From positions 62,001 through 126,000 of the forward strand of contig JAQNDB010000110.1 in the NCBI GenBank assembly GCA_029204045.2: a stretch of DNA of 64,000 nucleotides, in the 5' to 3' direction. Below are positions 20,220-33,744 of this stretch, in pieces. The notes below the pieces were generated by a model, which saw only the letters and a program-made list of their open reading frames with translations, was not told where the DNA came from and made no database searches. The stretch comes from Tillandsia leiboldiana. Lineage: Eukaryota > Streptophyta > Magnoliopsida > Poales > Bromeliaceae. The stretch's first letter is position 1; each line of letters starts with the position of its first letter. The position numbers and the translations under genes were made by a program.

Positions 20220-21085
20220 GCAGCCCCGCGCGGCACCAGCCCGCGGGGGCGCCCCTCCTGCGGTGCGGGGCGACCCCGCGCGGCACCAGCCCGCGCGGGC
20301 GCCCCTCCTGCGGGCGGCCCCGCGCGGCCGGGCGCCGCGCGGGCGCGCTGCTCGCGGAGCGGGGCGACCCCGCGCGGCACCAGCCCGCGCGGGTGCCCCC
20401 CTCTTGCGGGCGGCACCGCGCGGCCGAGCGCCGCGCGGCGCGCTGCCCGCGGTGCGGGGCGGCCCCGCGCGGCACCAGCCCGCGCGGGCGCCCCCTCTTG
20501 CGGGCGGCCCCGCGCGGCCGAGCGCCGCGCGGGCGCGCTGCCCACGGTGCGGGGCGGCCCCGCGCGGCACCAGCCCGCGCGGGCGCCCCCTCTTGCGGGC
20601 GGCCCCGCGCGGCCGCGCGGGCGCGCTGCCCGCGGTGCGGGGCGGCCCCGCGCGGCACCAGCCCGCGCGGGCGGCCCCTCTTGCGGGCGGCCCCGCGCGG
20701 CCGAGCGCCGCGCGGGCGCGCTGCCCGCGGTGCGGGGCGGCCCCGCGCGGCACCAGCCCGCGCGGGCGCCCCCTCTTGCGGGCGGCCCCCGCGCGGCCGA
20801 GCGCCGCGCGGGCGCGCTGCCCGCGGTGCGGGGCGGCCCCGCGCGGCACCAGCCCGCGCGGGCGCCCCGCTCTTGCGGGCGGCCCCGCGCGGCCGAGCGC
20901 CGCGCGGGCGCGCTGCCCGCGGTGCGGGGCGGCCCCGCGCGGCACCAGCCCGCGCGGGCGCCCCCTCTTGTGGGCGGCCCCGCGCGCGGCCGAGTGTCGC
21001 GCGGCGCGCTGCCCGCGGCGTGGGGCGACCCCGCGCGGCACTTGCCCGCACGGCGCCCCACCCGCGGCCGGCCCCGCGCGCAGCG
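20220..21085. repeat. 95-bp GC-rich tandem array in left D LTR
   Basis: About nine units of a roughly 95-bp, extremely GC-rich repeat marked by GGCACCAGCC. Other D arrays: about 26410-26885, 32225-32990 and 33745-34370. All six frames are open for hundreds of codons, giving Ala/Arg/Gly/Pro-rich translations; these are not proteins. Unit number differs (left about one more than right and four more than middle), which accounts for LTR lengths 3113, 3024 and 2739. Confidence 0.88.
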
Positions 21086-21654
21086 ATGCGCGACGGCGCC
21101 GCCCCCCCTCCTCCCTCCTCGTGACCAACAAAAGAAAAAAAAGAGAGGGAGATTCCCCCAAACGGAAACGTTTCCGACTCACCTCGATGTGCGAAAGAGG
21201 AGGAGAAGGAGGGATCGTCCGCTTGCCTCCACCGGTCCACCCTTGCCCGTGCGCTTGGTTATTCTTTGCCGGCGGCTACGAGGGAGGAAGAAGAGGAAGA
21301 GGAAAAGAGGTGGCCACCAAAAGACAAAGAAAAAGAGGAACCCTAATCCTCTTTCCCACACGGCTATATTTATATACTAAAGGAATTAGGGTTTACCTTA
21401 AAAGGTGTGCGGGCTGCCGACACGGATCCCGAGGCGTCTAAGGGGGGCCCCAACTTCGAGAATTAATTCTGGTCAGACCGGGAGTCGGAAAAATAAACCG
21501 ATCGCGCCCCCGTTCTCCGTTTCGTGAGCCCTTCCGCCTAAAAATGTCCGCGAGTCCCGACGGACTTTCCGGAAAAACACTAAAAATTGTCCCACAGTCG
21601 GACAGTCGTAAGAAAGGGATAACGAAAAGGGTAACGGAAAAGCCAGGTCTTACA

Positions 21655-24600
21655 TCACTCACCAATAAAAACAAGTTTCGTCCCCGAAACTTAACTCCCG
21701 CCTGCGGCGAAGAGGTCCGGGTAGCACTCCCCCATCTTTGACTCTGGTTCCTAAGTTACCTCACATTCTTCCTGGTTGCTTCACAGCGCCTTCCCATAGG
21801 GGGATCGTCCGGTTGCGCAACCCTTTTGTCCTCTCGTGCTAAGATCCGCATCGAGGTTTGGCAGTAAAGCCAACCGGTATGTCACCGGGCCTACGCGCTC
21901 CAACATCCCAAATATCGGGTCATTGACGCCAACCAACAATCCCAAAAGCTCGAACCATTAGCAATACGCAACTCATTTACTTAAGGCGTCCTGTCACACC
22001 GCCAGCGATCTTGTCCTGACTCAACCCACCTGGACGTCTATGGCGTACTGTTACAACGCCTCGGGTCTTGGCCCGTCTCACCTCACCTGGACGTCTAAGG
22101 CGTACTGTTACAACGCCTCGGGTCTATTGTCACAAGGCCGGAAGTTGGACCTATTTAACCCTTGACTAAATAGCCAACATAAAAGACAACTAAGTCTTCA
22201 CCTCCTTATTGGGCAGGAGGGTACGAAGCATTACTTCTAAGGGTTCCTCTGGGGTCGTGGCCAAAATTTCCCTTGTACGAGGTCTTCCTTGCTACTACCT
22301 CCCTCGTAGCCGAAACGTCTGCTTTCCCCCGCCGGTCGCTGATGTTTCGCTTTCACCGGTTGGCACACCCAAAATTGCGCCACAATTTGTGCCACATCGC
22401 TCTTTCGATTTGGGCCACCAGAAGGTCTGCCATAGATCCCTGCACCTCTTTGTACCTCCGGAATGGGCGGTATAGGAGGTATTATATACTTTGGCTAGAT
22501 TTTCTTCCCTCGTTTCTAGCTTATCGGGCACACGAATTCGTCCCCGGAACCTTATTACATCCCTTAGTCACTCGTAAAAATTCCGCCTTGCTCCGAGGAC
22601 ATTCTGTCTTGCACCAGTTGTAGTTACGTGTCCGTCGTTTGGTCTCCCAAGATCCTCTCGGAGATTCGTCAGACTAGATCTTATAGTCCTTTCCGGGCTT
22701 CGGCTGTATGAGCGCTGGCGCCTGTGTGCGTCTGTCTTTAAGTTCTTTGAAGCTCCTTTGGCACTGGGCTGTCCAGACGAACCTCTACCCACTTTGGGTT
22801 AGTCAATTTAGGGAAGTGGCCTCCCACGAAGCGTCTGTAGTGGCCTGCCCGTCCTAAGAAGCTTCGGATCTCCGTCACCGTTGTTGGCCGAGCCCAGTTG
22901 GCCACCGACTCGATCCTCCTCGGATCCACTGCAATTCCAGATGTCGAAACGGTATGCCCCAAAAAGTCCACCTCACGGAGCCAAAACTCACACTTTATGA
23001 GTTTGGCATATGGTTGCTGATCCTGGAGGGTCTAGGGGATTACTCGCGAGTGTTCCCCATACCCCTTGTCCGTTGTGAGAGTAGATCGGAACGTCCACTA
23101 TAAGACCATTACCGGCTGGTCTAAGGAGGGCTTGAGTATCCTATTCATCATGCCTGTGAATACCGCTGGTACGTTAACGAGTCTGAACGGTATGACCGTG
23201 AACTCATGTCGACCACTCCGAGTTCGTAATGCTGTTTTTCGGTAAGTCTGGTTCCCGGAGACGCACTTGGAACTTCAAGCAGTCAACTACCACTTAAAGA
23301 TTGCCGCGACTGTCGGCCCCAAGCGTGATGCCGTTAACTTTTAACGGAAACCTCATTAGTCCTTAGAGACTAAGAACCCGTCTCGCCCTCGCTGGGCAGG
23401 AAGGAGTACAGCCGCCTGCCTCGAGGGGTAGCCGGAGGATCCGACCGAACTTATCTCTACGATGGGATTTCTTCTAATATCTATGGTAGGGAGAAACATG
23501 AAGCGAGGGGGAGGGGTGGGATGCTGCTACGGGTGATGTCCCTGTTTCCGAGGGGCAGTTGAAACAATGGCGCCCCGGTTTGCCGCATCGAACACGGTGG
23601 TCTTGCTTCTGGGGACATTCGGTCACTTGGTGTATTCCACCGCAATTGATGCAAGACTTGTCCACCGACCATTGTCCTCCCGTCGGCGCATTCGTGGTTC
23701 CTTATTGCCATCTCAGGTATTTAGGAGGCCGGCTCCTCTTGGTATGCTCCTTTCCAAAACAAGGTCGAGCTCGTTTCTTATCCCCGCCGCAATCTGAGCT
23801 CTCCCGTCGGGCTCGTGAACTCGCAAATTCGTGCTCCACTGTGGTGGCTCTATCGACCACCTCCTAGAAGGTGTGCAAATCCGCCGTTTGCACCACCTTG
23901 TAGATATCGCTTCGTAAACCATTCACAAAAAGACGGGCTTTGTGAGATTCATCTCTTATAACAGGGGGAACACATTTGGTCAACCTCACAATTTGCCCGT
24001 TGATAACCCGTAACTGTCTGACTTCCTTTCTTGATGTGCTTCCGGTCATCTTCCATCTACTGTTTGATGCTGTCGGAGAGAAATTCCTCAAACAGTTTTT
24101 CTCGGAACGTGGTCCAAGATGGAAGGGCGGTGCCCTCGCAGTAACGGCGGTCATTCTGGGGATAGGTGTCACCACGGTCTCTCCCAAGGGAGCTCCAACA
24201 GTGGCCCCCGGCATAAGTCCCGAAGTTGCTGGTGTTAGTGCTGCTGAAGGCGTCGTCGGATGAACCGACGGTATCTCGGTCACCGAGGTCGGAGAAGGGG
24301 CAACCGTAGTCTCGCTGACCGCCACCGACGGTCTCGTCACTGGTGCGGTTGGTCCGGGCAAAGAAGCCTGGGCGACCTCCATTGGTAATGTCGACTGTTG
24401 CGCCCACTGCCGCATTTGTTCCATAAGGGTTGCCAACTGCCTGGCCACCTCTTGTAGTTGTTGTCGGAGCAGCTGATACCCCACCGCTATTGGCACCGTA
24501 CTTTCTGCCCCTGCGTTCTCCGCTGATAACCCCTTTCGGGCCATTAATCGCTACATACAAAGAAACCAAGTCAACCCTAAACCTATCGGGTCTAGCACCA

Positions 24601-24730
24601 CGACCTACAGACGTACTAAAATTAAATCCCCCAGTTCACTTTATTAATCAGTAGTTAGTGTATTGCGCCCCGTGGATGTTGGGCCCCGACTGTTGTGGTT
24701 AAAGTTTACCGCTCTGATACCATCTTAATC
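21655..24730 (-). pseudogene. gag-pol: D internal region, first copy: decayed gag-pol
   Basis: In sense order: PBS (24722-24712); gag N-terminus from 24544 (starts MARKGLSAENAGAE, similar to E); frameshifted gag core with ARLFVNGLRSDIYK (to about 23864); zinc knuckle CINCGGIHQVTEC (23665-23474); RT remnant around 23230-23150; RT/RNase H part MDFLGHTVSTSGIAVDPRR (22971-22738); integrase zinc region with WQTFWWPKSK (22531-22295); polypurine hairpin (21692-21673). Compared with E, protease, most of RT and the integrase core are missing or unreadable. D is clearly related to E but in a different LTR family. Confidence 0.85.
24712..24722 (-). other. Primer-binding site, D first internal copy
   Basis: TGGTATCAGAG on the minus strand, eight bases from the LTR end at 24731. 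The second copy is at 30528-30538. Confidence 0.85.
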
Positions 24731-27469
24731 TGTCACGCCCCGGGGGTTCGAATCGCGCGGAAGAGGAGCCACCGATGCCCCTGATTCAGCCATATATTTT
24801 TTTTGTAAAACAATACTCCCCGGCGCGTGTCCAGACCCGCCGCATACACAAATTCACTCTGCAAACGCGCAGAGTCTCCTTTGTACATGCACGGCGTCTC
24901 AACTACAAAGTGTCTCACAAGGCGTAGTACATACGAACTCTAACCACATCAGTTGGGGTCTCGTACACATACAACCAAACAATTCACATGACATTCTAGC
25001 ATTCACTTAGAGCATAGGGGCCGGTGTTTTGAAAGGATAAATAATCACAAGGTTTTGAAAGCGGCATCCACACGATGCCCTCGTTTGTGAAAACAGTTCG
25101 CAAACACATAAATCCCACAAGGTTTATAAAGCTCGGTGCCCACACGACACCCACGTTTTAAAAGTAGTTTTCGCAAACGGTTTTTCTTTGTTTTTCATCG
25201 TTCAAAACGGCCAAGTAAGAGAGAACGTAGTATTCATTCAATTATTCAAAAAGGAAAAAGGGCAACATCCACTTCGACCCCACGGGGGTATCGCAAACCA
25301 CAACTAACTACATGAGTAATAAAAGATAAAGGGAAAGAAGGGTCACTGTGTCTGAAGTTCGATCAAAGTCATAACAGCACTCTTGCGGCCTCTCCGGTGC
25401 CCTAGCGCTCGACCCCGGACGGACTGGGTGAACCTGTCACGGAGTGGGGAGTAAGTGACCAGAAACAGTATTAAAATCAATACGGGCTAAAGAAAGGCAA
25501 ACCACGATAAAAACCAGAGCAATCAACAATGTAGCACCCAGTGCAAACAATATAATGCAGAACCTCTTGCAAACAATACAATGCAGAACCTTGTGCAAGC
25601 ATAACCGGGCACCTCCCCCGGCAAACACAAACACCGGAGCAACCATCCCTCCCATGCATCATCCACCATAACCACACCCTGTATCAAAACAACATCGGGC
25701 ACCTTCCCCGATGCCCACCGCCGAGCACCTGCCTCGGCCGCCGAGCACCTGCCTCGACATCACCGCTCACACCCCCCACCCATGGGGGCCCCCATTCCTA
25801 ACGCCACCGCCGCGTGGGGTACACGGGTCAACGTACCACTTTTCCGGAAAAGCACACCCTTTGCGGTGGCCAAACCGCGGGTGTGCGTGTAGTAAATCTC
25901 GAGCCTCATCCGAGCACCAACCTCGGTAAACCAGACCGAGCACCTGCCTCGGCAACCAAATATCCACACAATAGCTTTAACAGGGTTAGCAAATGTAAAC
26001 ATGCAATTACTAAGATCTTTGTGCGTGTAGAAAATCTCGAGCCTCATCCTAGCACCAACCTCGGCGAACCAGACCCAGCACCTGCCTCGGCAACCAAATA
26101 CCCACTCAATAGCTTTAACAGGGTTAGCGCATAAACAGAAGGAGACTGACAATTCCACCTTGCCCCAACATGCTATTTCTAACTGTTAAACCCCATTCCC
26201 GAAATCCCCGGGAACGTACCCACCTTGTGTGCGTCGTCCTGCGTTCGTCCAGTCCGCGTCCGTGCACCAGTCGCCAACAGCGTCCCGCACTCCTGAAGGA
26301 ACAAGGGCAAGTCAAAGCTTAAAAGACCGAAGCTTACAACGACCCCCAACAGCGTGCAGCGGAGTTCTTCGCACAGCACCGGCCCGTGCGACGAACACTC
26401 TGCCTGGGCGCAGCCCCGCGCGGCACCAGCCCGCGCGGGCGCCCCTCCTGCGGTGCGGGGCGACCCCGCGCGGCACCAGCTCGCGCGGGCGCCCCTCCTG
26501 CGGGCGGCCCCGCGCGGCCGGGCGCCGCGCGGGCGCGCTGCTCGCGGAGCGGGCCGACCCCGCGCGGCACCAGCCCGCGCGGGTGCCCCCCTCTTGCGGG
26601 CGGCCCCGCGCGGCCGAGCGCCGCGCGGCGCGCTGCCCGCGGTGCGGGGCGGCCCCGCGCGGCACCAGCCCGCGCGGGCGCCCCCTCTTGCGGGCGGCCC
26701 GCGCGGCCGAGCGCCGCGCGGGCGCGCTGCCCGCGGTGCGGGGCGGCCCCGCGCGGCACCAGCCCGCGTGGGCGCCCCCTCTTGTGGGCGGCCCCGCGCG
26801 CGGCCGAGTGTCGCGCGGCGCGCTGCCCGCGGCGTGGGGCGACCCCGCGCGGCACTTGCCCGCACGGCGCCCCACCCGCGGCCGGCCCCCGCGCGCAGCG
26901 ATGCGCGACGGCGCCGCCCCCCCTCCTCCCTCCTCGTGACCAACAAAAGAAAAAAAAGAGAGGGAGATTCCCCCAAACGGAAACGTTTCCGACTCACCTC
27001 GATGTGCGAAAGAGGAGGAGAAGGAGGGATCGTCCGCTTGCCTCCACCGGTCCACCCTTGCCCGTGCGCTTGGTTATTCTTTGCCGGTGGCTACGAGGGA
27101 GGAAGAAGAGGAAGAAGAAAAGAGGCGGCCACCAAAAGACAAAGAAAAAGAGGAACCCTAATCCTCTTTCCCACACGGCTATATTTATATACTAAAGGAA
27201 TTAGGGTTTACCTTAAAAGGTGTGCGGGCTGCCGACACGGATCCCGAGGCGTCTAAGGGGGGCCCCAACTTCGAGAATTAATTCTGGTCAGACCGGGAGT
27301 CGGAAAAATAAACCGATCGCGCCCCCGTTCTCCGTTTCGCGAGCCCTTCCGCCTAAAAATGTCCGCGAGTCCCGACGGACTTTCCGGAAAAACACTAAAA
27401 ATTGTCCCACAGTCGGACAGTCGTAAGAAAGGGATAACGGAAAGGGTAACGGAAAAGCCAGGTCTTACA
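24731..27469 (-). repeat. D LTR, middle copy
   Basis: 2739 bp, the shortest because its array has only about five to six 95-bp units. Otherwise nearly identical to the left LTR, including the conserved hairpin (25852-25886). Serving as 5' LTR for one internal copy and 3' LTR for the other is the signature of unequal exchange. Confidence 0.92.
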
Positions 27470-30400
27470 TCACTCACCAATAAAAACAAGTTTCGTCCCC
27501 GAAACTTAACTCCCGCCTGCGGCGAAGAGGTCCGGGTAGCACTCCCCCATCTTTGACTCTGGTTCCTAAGTTACCTCACATTCTTCCTGGTTGCTTCACA
27601 GCGCCTTCCCATAGGGGGATCGTCCGGTTGCGCAACCCTTTTGTCCTCTCGTGCTAAGATCCGCATCGAGGTTTGGCAGTAAAGCCAACCGGTATGTCAC
27701 CGGGCCTACGCGCTCCAACATCCCAAATATCGGGTCATTGACGCCAACCAACAATCCCAAAAGCACGAACCATTAGCAATACGCAACTCATTTACTTAAG
27801 GCGTCCTGTCACACCGCAAGCGATCTTGTCCTGACTCAACCCACCTGGACGTCTATGGCGTACTGTTACAACGCCTCGGGTCTTGGCCCGTCTCACCTCA
27901 CCTGGACGTCTAAGGTGTACTGTTACAACGCCTCGGGTCTATTGTCACAAGGCCGGAAGTTGGACCTATTTAACCCTTGAATAAATAGCCAACATAAAAG
28001 ACAACTAAGTCTTCACCTCCTTATTGGGCAGGAGGGTACGAAGCATTACTTCTAAGGGTTCCTCTGGGGTCGTGGCCAAAATTTCCCTTGTACGAGGTCT
28101 TCCTTGCTGCTACCTCCCTCGTAGCCGAAACGTCTGCTTTCCCCCGCCGGTCGCTGATGTTTCGCTTTCACCGGTTGGCACACCCAAAATTGCGCCACAA
28201 TTTGTGCCACATCGCTCTTTCGATTTGGGCCACCAGAAGGTCTGCCATAGATCCCTGCACCTCTTTGTACCTCCGGAATGGGCGATATAGGAGGTATTAT
28301 ATACTTTGGCTAGATTTTCTTCCCTCGTTTCTAGCTTATCGGGCACACGAATTCATCCCCGGAACCTTATTACATCCCTGAGTCACTCCTAAAAATTCCG
28401 CCTTGCTCCGAGGACATTCTGTCTTGCACCAGTTGTAGTTACGTGTCCGTCGTTTGGTCTCCCAAGATCCTCTCGGAGATTCGTCAGACTAGATCTTATA
28501 GTCCTTTCCGGGCTTCGGCTGTATGAGCGCTGGCGCCTGTGTGCGTCTGTCTTTAAGTTCTTTGAAGCTCCTTTGGCACTGGGCTGTCCAGACGAACCTC
28601 TACCCACTTTGGGTTAGTCGATTTAGGGAAGTGGCCTCCCACGAAGCGTCTGTAGTGGCCTGCCCGTCCTAAGAAGCTTCGGATCTCCGTCACCGTTGTT
28701 GGCCGAGCCCAGTTGGCCACCGACTCGATCCTCCTCGGATCCACTGCAATTCCAGATGTCGAAACGGTATGCCCCAAAAAGTCCACCTCACGGAGCCAAA
28801 ACTCACACTTTATGAGTTTGGCATATGGTTGCTGATCCTGGAGGGTCTAGGGGATTACTCGCGAGTGTTCCCCATACCCCTTGTCCGTTGTGAGAGTAGA
28901 TCGGAACGTCCACTATAAGACCATTACCGGCTGGTCTAAGGAGGGCTTGAGTATCCTATTCATCATGCCTGTGAATACCGCTGGTGCGTTAACGAGTCTG
29001 AACGGTATGACCGTGAACTCATGTCGACCACTCCGAGTTCGTAAGGCTATTTTTCGGTAAGTCTGGTTCCCGGAGACGCACTTGGAACTTCAAGCAGTCA
29101 ACTACCACTTAAAGATTGCCGCGACTGTCGGCCCCAAGCGTGATGCCGTTAACTTTTAACGGAAACCTCATTAGTCCTTAGAGACTAAGAACCCGTCTCG
29201 CCCTCGCTGGGCAGGAAGGAGTACAGCCGCCTGCCTCGAGGGGTAGCCGGAGGATCCGACCGAACTTATCTCTACGATGGGATTTCTTCTAATATCTATG
29301 GTAGGGAGAAACATGAAGCGAGGGGGAGGGGTGGGATGCTGCTACGGGTGATGTCCCTGTTTCCGAGGGGCAGTTGAAACAATGGCGCCCCGGTTTGCCG
29401 CATCGAAAACGGTGGTCTTGCTTCTGGGGACATTCGGTCACTTGGTGTATTCCACCGCAATTGATGCAAGACTTGTCCACCGACCATTGTCCTCCCGTCG
29501 GCGCATTCGTGGTTCCTTATTGCCATCTCAGGTATTTAGGAGGCCGGCTCCTCTTGGTATGCTCCTTTCCAAAACAAGGTCGAGCTCGTTTCTTATCCCC
29601 GCCGCAATCTGAGCTCTCCCGTCGGGCTCGTGAACTCGCAAATTCGTGCTCCACTGTGGTGGCTCTATCGACCACCTCCTAGAAGGTGTGCAAATCCGCC
29701 GTTTGCACCACCTTGTAGATATCGCTTCGTAAACCATTCACAAAAAGACGGGCTTTGTGAGATTCATCTCTTATAACAGGGGGAACACATTTGGTCAACC
29801 TCACAATTTGCCCGTTGATAACCCGTAACTGTCTGACTTCCTTTCTTGATGTGCTTCCGGTCATCTTCCATCTACTGTTTGATGCTGTCGGAGAGAAATT
29901 CCTCAAACAGTTTTTCTCGGAACAGTGGTCCAAGATGGAAGGGCGGTGCCCTCGCAGTAACGGCGGTCATTCTGGGGATAGGTGTCACCACGGTCTCTCC
30001 CAAGGGAGCTCCAACAGTGGCCCCCGGCATAAGTCCCGAAGTTGCTGGTGTTAGTGCTGCTGAAGGCGTCGTCGGATGAACCGACGGTATCTCGGTCACC
30101 GAGGTCGGAGAAGGGGCAACCGTAGTCTCGCTGACCGCCACCGACGGTCTCGTCACTGGTGCGGTTGGTCCGGGCAAAGAAGCCTGGGCGACCTCCATTG
30201 GTAATGTCGACTGTTGCGCCCACTGCCGCATTTGTTCCATAAGGGTTGCCAACTGCCTGGCCACCTCTTGTAGTTGTTGTCGGAGCAGCTGATACCCCGC
30301 CGCTATTGGCACCGTACTTTCTGCCCCTGCGTTCTCCGCTGATAACCCCTTTCGGGCCATTAATCGCTACATACAAAGAAACCAAGTCAACCCTAAACCT

Positions 30401-30546
30401 ATCGGGTCTAGCACCACGACCTACAGACGTACTAAAATTAAATCCCCCAGTTCACTTTATTAATCAGTAGTTAGTGTATTGCGCCCCGTGGATGTTGGGC
30501 CCCGACTGTTGTGGTTAAAGTTTACCGCTCTGATACCATCTTAATC
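27470..30546 (-). pseudogene. gag-pol: D internal region, second copy: decayed gag-pol
   Basis: Near-identical repeat of 21655-24730: gag start at 30360, knuckle 29480-29289, RT/RNase H 28786-28553, integrase zinc region 28346-28110, PBS 30538-30528, polypurine hairpin 27507-27488. Small differences include a two-base change near 29925 that alters the frame relation in gag and a few substitutions. Shared decay means the deletions came before the duplication. Confidence 0.85.
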
Positions 30547-33500
30547 TGTCACGCCCCGGGGGTTCGAATCGCGCGGAAGAGGAGCCACCGATGCCCCTGA
30601 TTCAGCCATATATTTTTTTTGTAAAACAATACTCCCCGGCGCGTGTCCAGACCCGCCGCATACACAAATTCACTCTGCAAACGCGCAGAGTCTCCTTTGT
30701 ACATGCACGGCGTCTCAACTACAAAGTGTCTCACAAGGCGTAGTACATACGAACTCTAACCACATCAGTTGGGGTCTCGTACACATACAACCAAACAATT
30801 CACATGACATTCTAGCATTCACTTAGAGCATAGAGGCCGGTGTTTTGAAAGGATAAATAATCACAAGGTTTTGAAAGCGGCATCCACACGATGCCCTCGT
30901 TTGTGAAAACAGTTCGCAAACACATAAATCCCACAAGGTTTATAAAGCTCGGTGCCGACACGACACCCACGTTTTAAAAGTAGTTTTCGCAAACGGTTTT
31001 CTTTGTTTTTCATCGTTCAAAACGGCCAAGTAAGAGAGAACGTAGTATTCATTCAATTATTCAAAAAGGAAAAAGGGCAACATCCACTTCGACCCCACGG
31101 GGGTATCGCAAACCACAACTAACTACATGAGTAATAAAAGATAAAGGGAAAGAAGGGTCACTGTGTCTGAAGTTCGATCAAAGTCAGAACAGCACTCTTG
31201 CGGCCTCTCCGGTGCCCTAGCGCTCGACCCCGGACGGACTGGGTGAACCTGTCACGGAGTGGGGAGTCAGTGACCAGAAACAGTATTAAAATCAATACGG
31301 GCTAAAGAAAGGCAAACCACGATAAAAACCAGAGCAATCAACAATGTAGCACCCAGTGCAAACAATATAATGCAGAACCTCTTGCAAACAATACAATGCA
31401 GAACCTTGTGCAAGCATAACCGGGCACCTCCCCCGGCAACCACAAACACCGGAGCAACCATCCCTCCCATGCATCATCCACCATAACCACACCCTGTATC
31501 AAAACAACATCGGGCACCTTCCCCGATGCCCACCGCCGAGCACCTGCCTCGGCCGCCGAGCACCTGCCTCGACATCACCGCTCACACCCCCCACCCATGG
31601 GGGCCCCCATTCCTAACGCCACCGCCGCGTGGGGTACACGGGTCAACGTACCACTTTTCCGGAAAAGCACACCCTTTGCGGTGGCCAAACCGCGGGTGTG
31701 CGTGTAGTAAATCTCGAGCCTCATCCGAGCACCAACCTCGGTAAACCAGACCGAGCACCTGCCTCGGCAACCAAATATCCACACAATAGCTTTAACAGGG
31801 TTAGCAAATGTAAACATGCAATTACTAAGATCTTTGTGCGTGTAGAAAATCTCGAGCCTCATCCGAGCACCAACCTCGGCGAACCAGACCGAGCACCTGC
31901 CTCGGCAACCAAATACCCACTCAATAGCTTTAACAGGGTTAGCGCATAAACAGAAGGAGACTGACAATTCCACCTTGCCCCAACATGCTATTTCTAACTG
32001 TTAAACCCCATTCCCGAAATCCCCGGGAACGTACCCACCTTGTGTGCGTCGTCCTGCGTTCGTCCAGTCCGCGTCCGTGCACCAGTCGCCAACAGCGTCC
32101 CGCACTCCTGAAGGAACAAGGGCAAGTCAAAGCTTAAAAGTCCGAAGCTTACAACGACCCCCAACAGCGTGCAGCGGAGTTCTTCGCACAGCACCGGCCC
32201 GTGCGACGAACACTCTGCCTGGGCGCAGCCCCGCGCGGCACCAGCCCGCGCGGGCGCCCCTCCTGCGGTGCGGGGCGACCCCGCGCGGCACCAGCCCGCG
32301 CTGGCGCCGCTCCTGCGGGCGGCCCCGCGCGGCCGGGCGCCGCGCTGGCGCGCTGCTCGCGGAGCGGGGCGACCCCGCGCGGCACCAGCCCGCGCGGGTG
32401 CCCCCCTCTTGCGGGCGGCCCCGCGCGGCCGAGCGCCGCGCGGCGCGCTGCCCGCGGTGCGGGGCGGCCCCGCGCGGCACCAGCCCGCGCGGGCGCCCCC
32501 TCTTGCGGGCGGCCCCGCGCGGCCGAGCGCCGCGCGGGCGCGCTGCCCGCGGTGCGGGGCGGCCCCGCGCGGCACCAGCCCGCGCGGGCGCCCCCTCTTG
32601 CGGGCGGCCCCGCGCGGCCGAGCGCCGCGCGGGCGCGCTGCCCGCGGTGCGGGGCGGCCCCGCGCGGCACCAGCCCGCGCGGGCGCCCCCTCTCGCGGGC
32701 GGCCCCGCGCGGCCGAGCGCCGCGCGGGCGCGCTGCCCGCGGTGCGGGGCGGCCCCGCGCGGCACCAGCCCGCGCGGGCGCCCCGCTCTTGCGGGCGGCC
32801 CCGCGCGGCCGAGCGCCGCGCGGGCGCGCTGCCCGCGCTGCGGGGCGGCCCCGCGCGGCACCAGCCCGCGCGGGCGCCCCCTCTTGTGGGCGGCCCCGCG
32901 CGCGGCCGAGTGTCGCGCGGCGCGCTGCCCGCGGCGTGGGGCGACCCCGCGCGGCACTTGCCCGCACGGCGCCCCACCCGCGGCCGGCCCCGCGCGCAGC
33001 GATGCGCGACGGCGCCGCCCCCCCTCCTCCCTCCTCGTGACCAACAAAAGAAAAAAAAGAGAGGGAGATTCCCCCAAACGGAAACGTTTCCGACTCACCT
33101 CGATGTGCGAAAGAGGAGGAGAAGGAGGGATCGTCCGCTTGCCTCCACCGGTCCACCCTTGCCCGTGCGCTTGGTTATTCTTTGCCGGCGGCTACGAGGG
33201 AGGAAGAAGAGGAAGAAGAAAAGAGGCGGCCACCAAAAGACAAAGAAAAAGAGGAACCCTAATCCTCTTTCCCACACGGCTATATTTATATACTAAAGGA
33301 ATTAGGGTTTACCTTAAAAGGTGTGCGGGCTGCCGACACGGATCCCGAGGCGTCTAAGGGGGGCCCCAACTTCGAGAATTAATTCTGGTCAGACCGGGAG
33401 TCGGAAAAATAAACCGATCGCGCCCCCGTTCTCCGTTTCGCGAGCCCTTCCGCCTAAAAATGTCCGCGAGTCCCGACGGACTTTCCGGAAAAACACTAAA

Positions 33501-33570
33501 AATTGTCCCACAGTCGGACAGTCGTAAGAAAGGGATAACGGAAAGGGTAACGGAAAAGCCAGGTCTTACA
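30547..33570 (-). repeat. D LTR, right copy (5' LTR by orientation)
   Basis: 3024 bp with about eight array units (32225-32990) and the conserved hairpin at 31667-31701. It ends at 33570 followed by target copy TGACT and A3 gag. Its distal part is included in the 1380-bp tandem duplication that follows. Confidence 0.92.
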
Positions 33571-33744
33571 TGACTTTTCCTACTAATCAAGTTTCTTCCA
33601 AGTCTTCTTCTAAGCTTACAGGTATTGCATTCAAATCAACAAAGGAAAGAGATAGCGACTCGAACTCCGACGATGAAATCTCTTTTGACGATTTTGAAGA
33701 ACAACTGGCGCGGATCACAAAGAAATTTCGTCAGAAGTTTTGGA
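33571..33744 (+). pseudogene. gag: A3 gag fragment, first duplicate
   Basis: Continues gag from 18541 (TFPTNQVSSKSSSKLTGIAF) to KKFRQKFWK and is then cut by the duplication junction into the GC array. The open frame running on into the array is a chance fusion. Confidence 0.9.

Larger units (their letters stand above)
18542..21654 (-). repeat. D LTR, left copy
   Basis: 3113 bp, minus-sense TGTAAGACC to GGCGTGACA. In sense order: TATA-like TATATTTATATA (21365-21376), 5' splice-like GTGAGT (21182-21177), 95-bp array (21085-20220) and 3' splice-like TTCCTTCAG (about 20104). Then come CACC-loop hairpins with the conserved hairpin among them (19902-19415), GTGTG-loop hairpins (18962-18946 and 18890-18874) and the terminal hairpin ACTCTGC/GCAGAGT (18686-18667). 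Length differences among the three D LTRs come mainly from 95-bp unit number. Confidence 0.92.
18542..33570 (-). mobile_element. D: chromovirus in a three-LTR, two-internal-region arrangement
   Basis: Order on the plus strand: LTR 18542-21654, internal 21655-24730, LTR 24731-27469, internal 27470-30546, LTR 30547-33570. One target duplication TGACT (18537-18541 and 33571-33575) flanks the whole, so it entered as a unit or, more likely, grew after insertion by unequal LTR-LTR exchange. The internal regions (3076 and 3077 bp) are nearly identical. Both keep only remnants of gag, RT/RNase H and integrase, so they could not move without help. Confidence 0.92.

Noticed and set aside
19989..21441. 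Open frames of 300-430 codons on both strands over the D LTR arrays, and similar ones at 26179-27256, 31994-33357 and 33570-34737
   Set aside because: They overlap in all frames, change with array unit number and are Ala/Arg/Gly/Pro-only translations of a 95-bp GC repeat; stops are simply rare in this composition.
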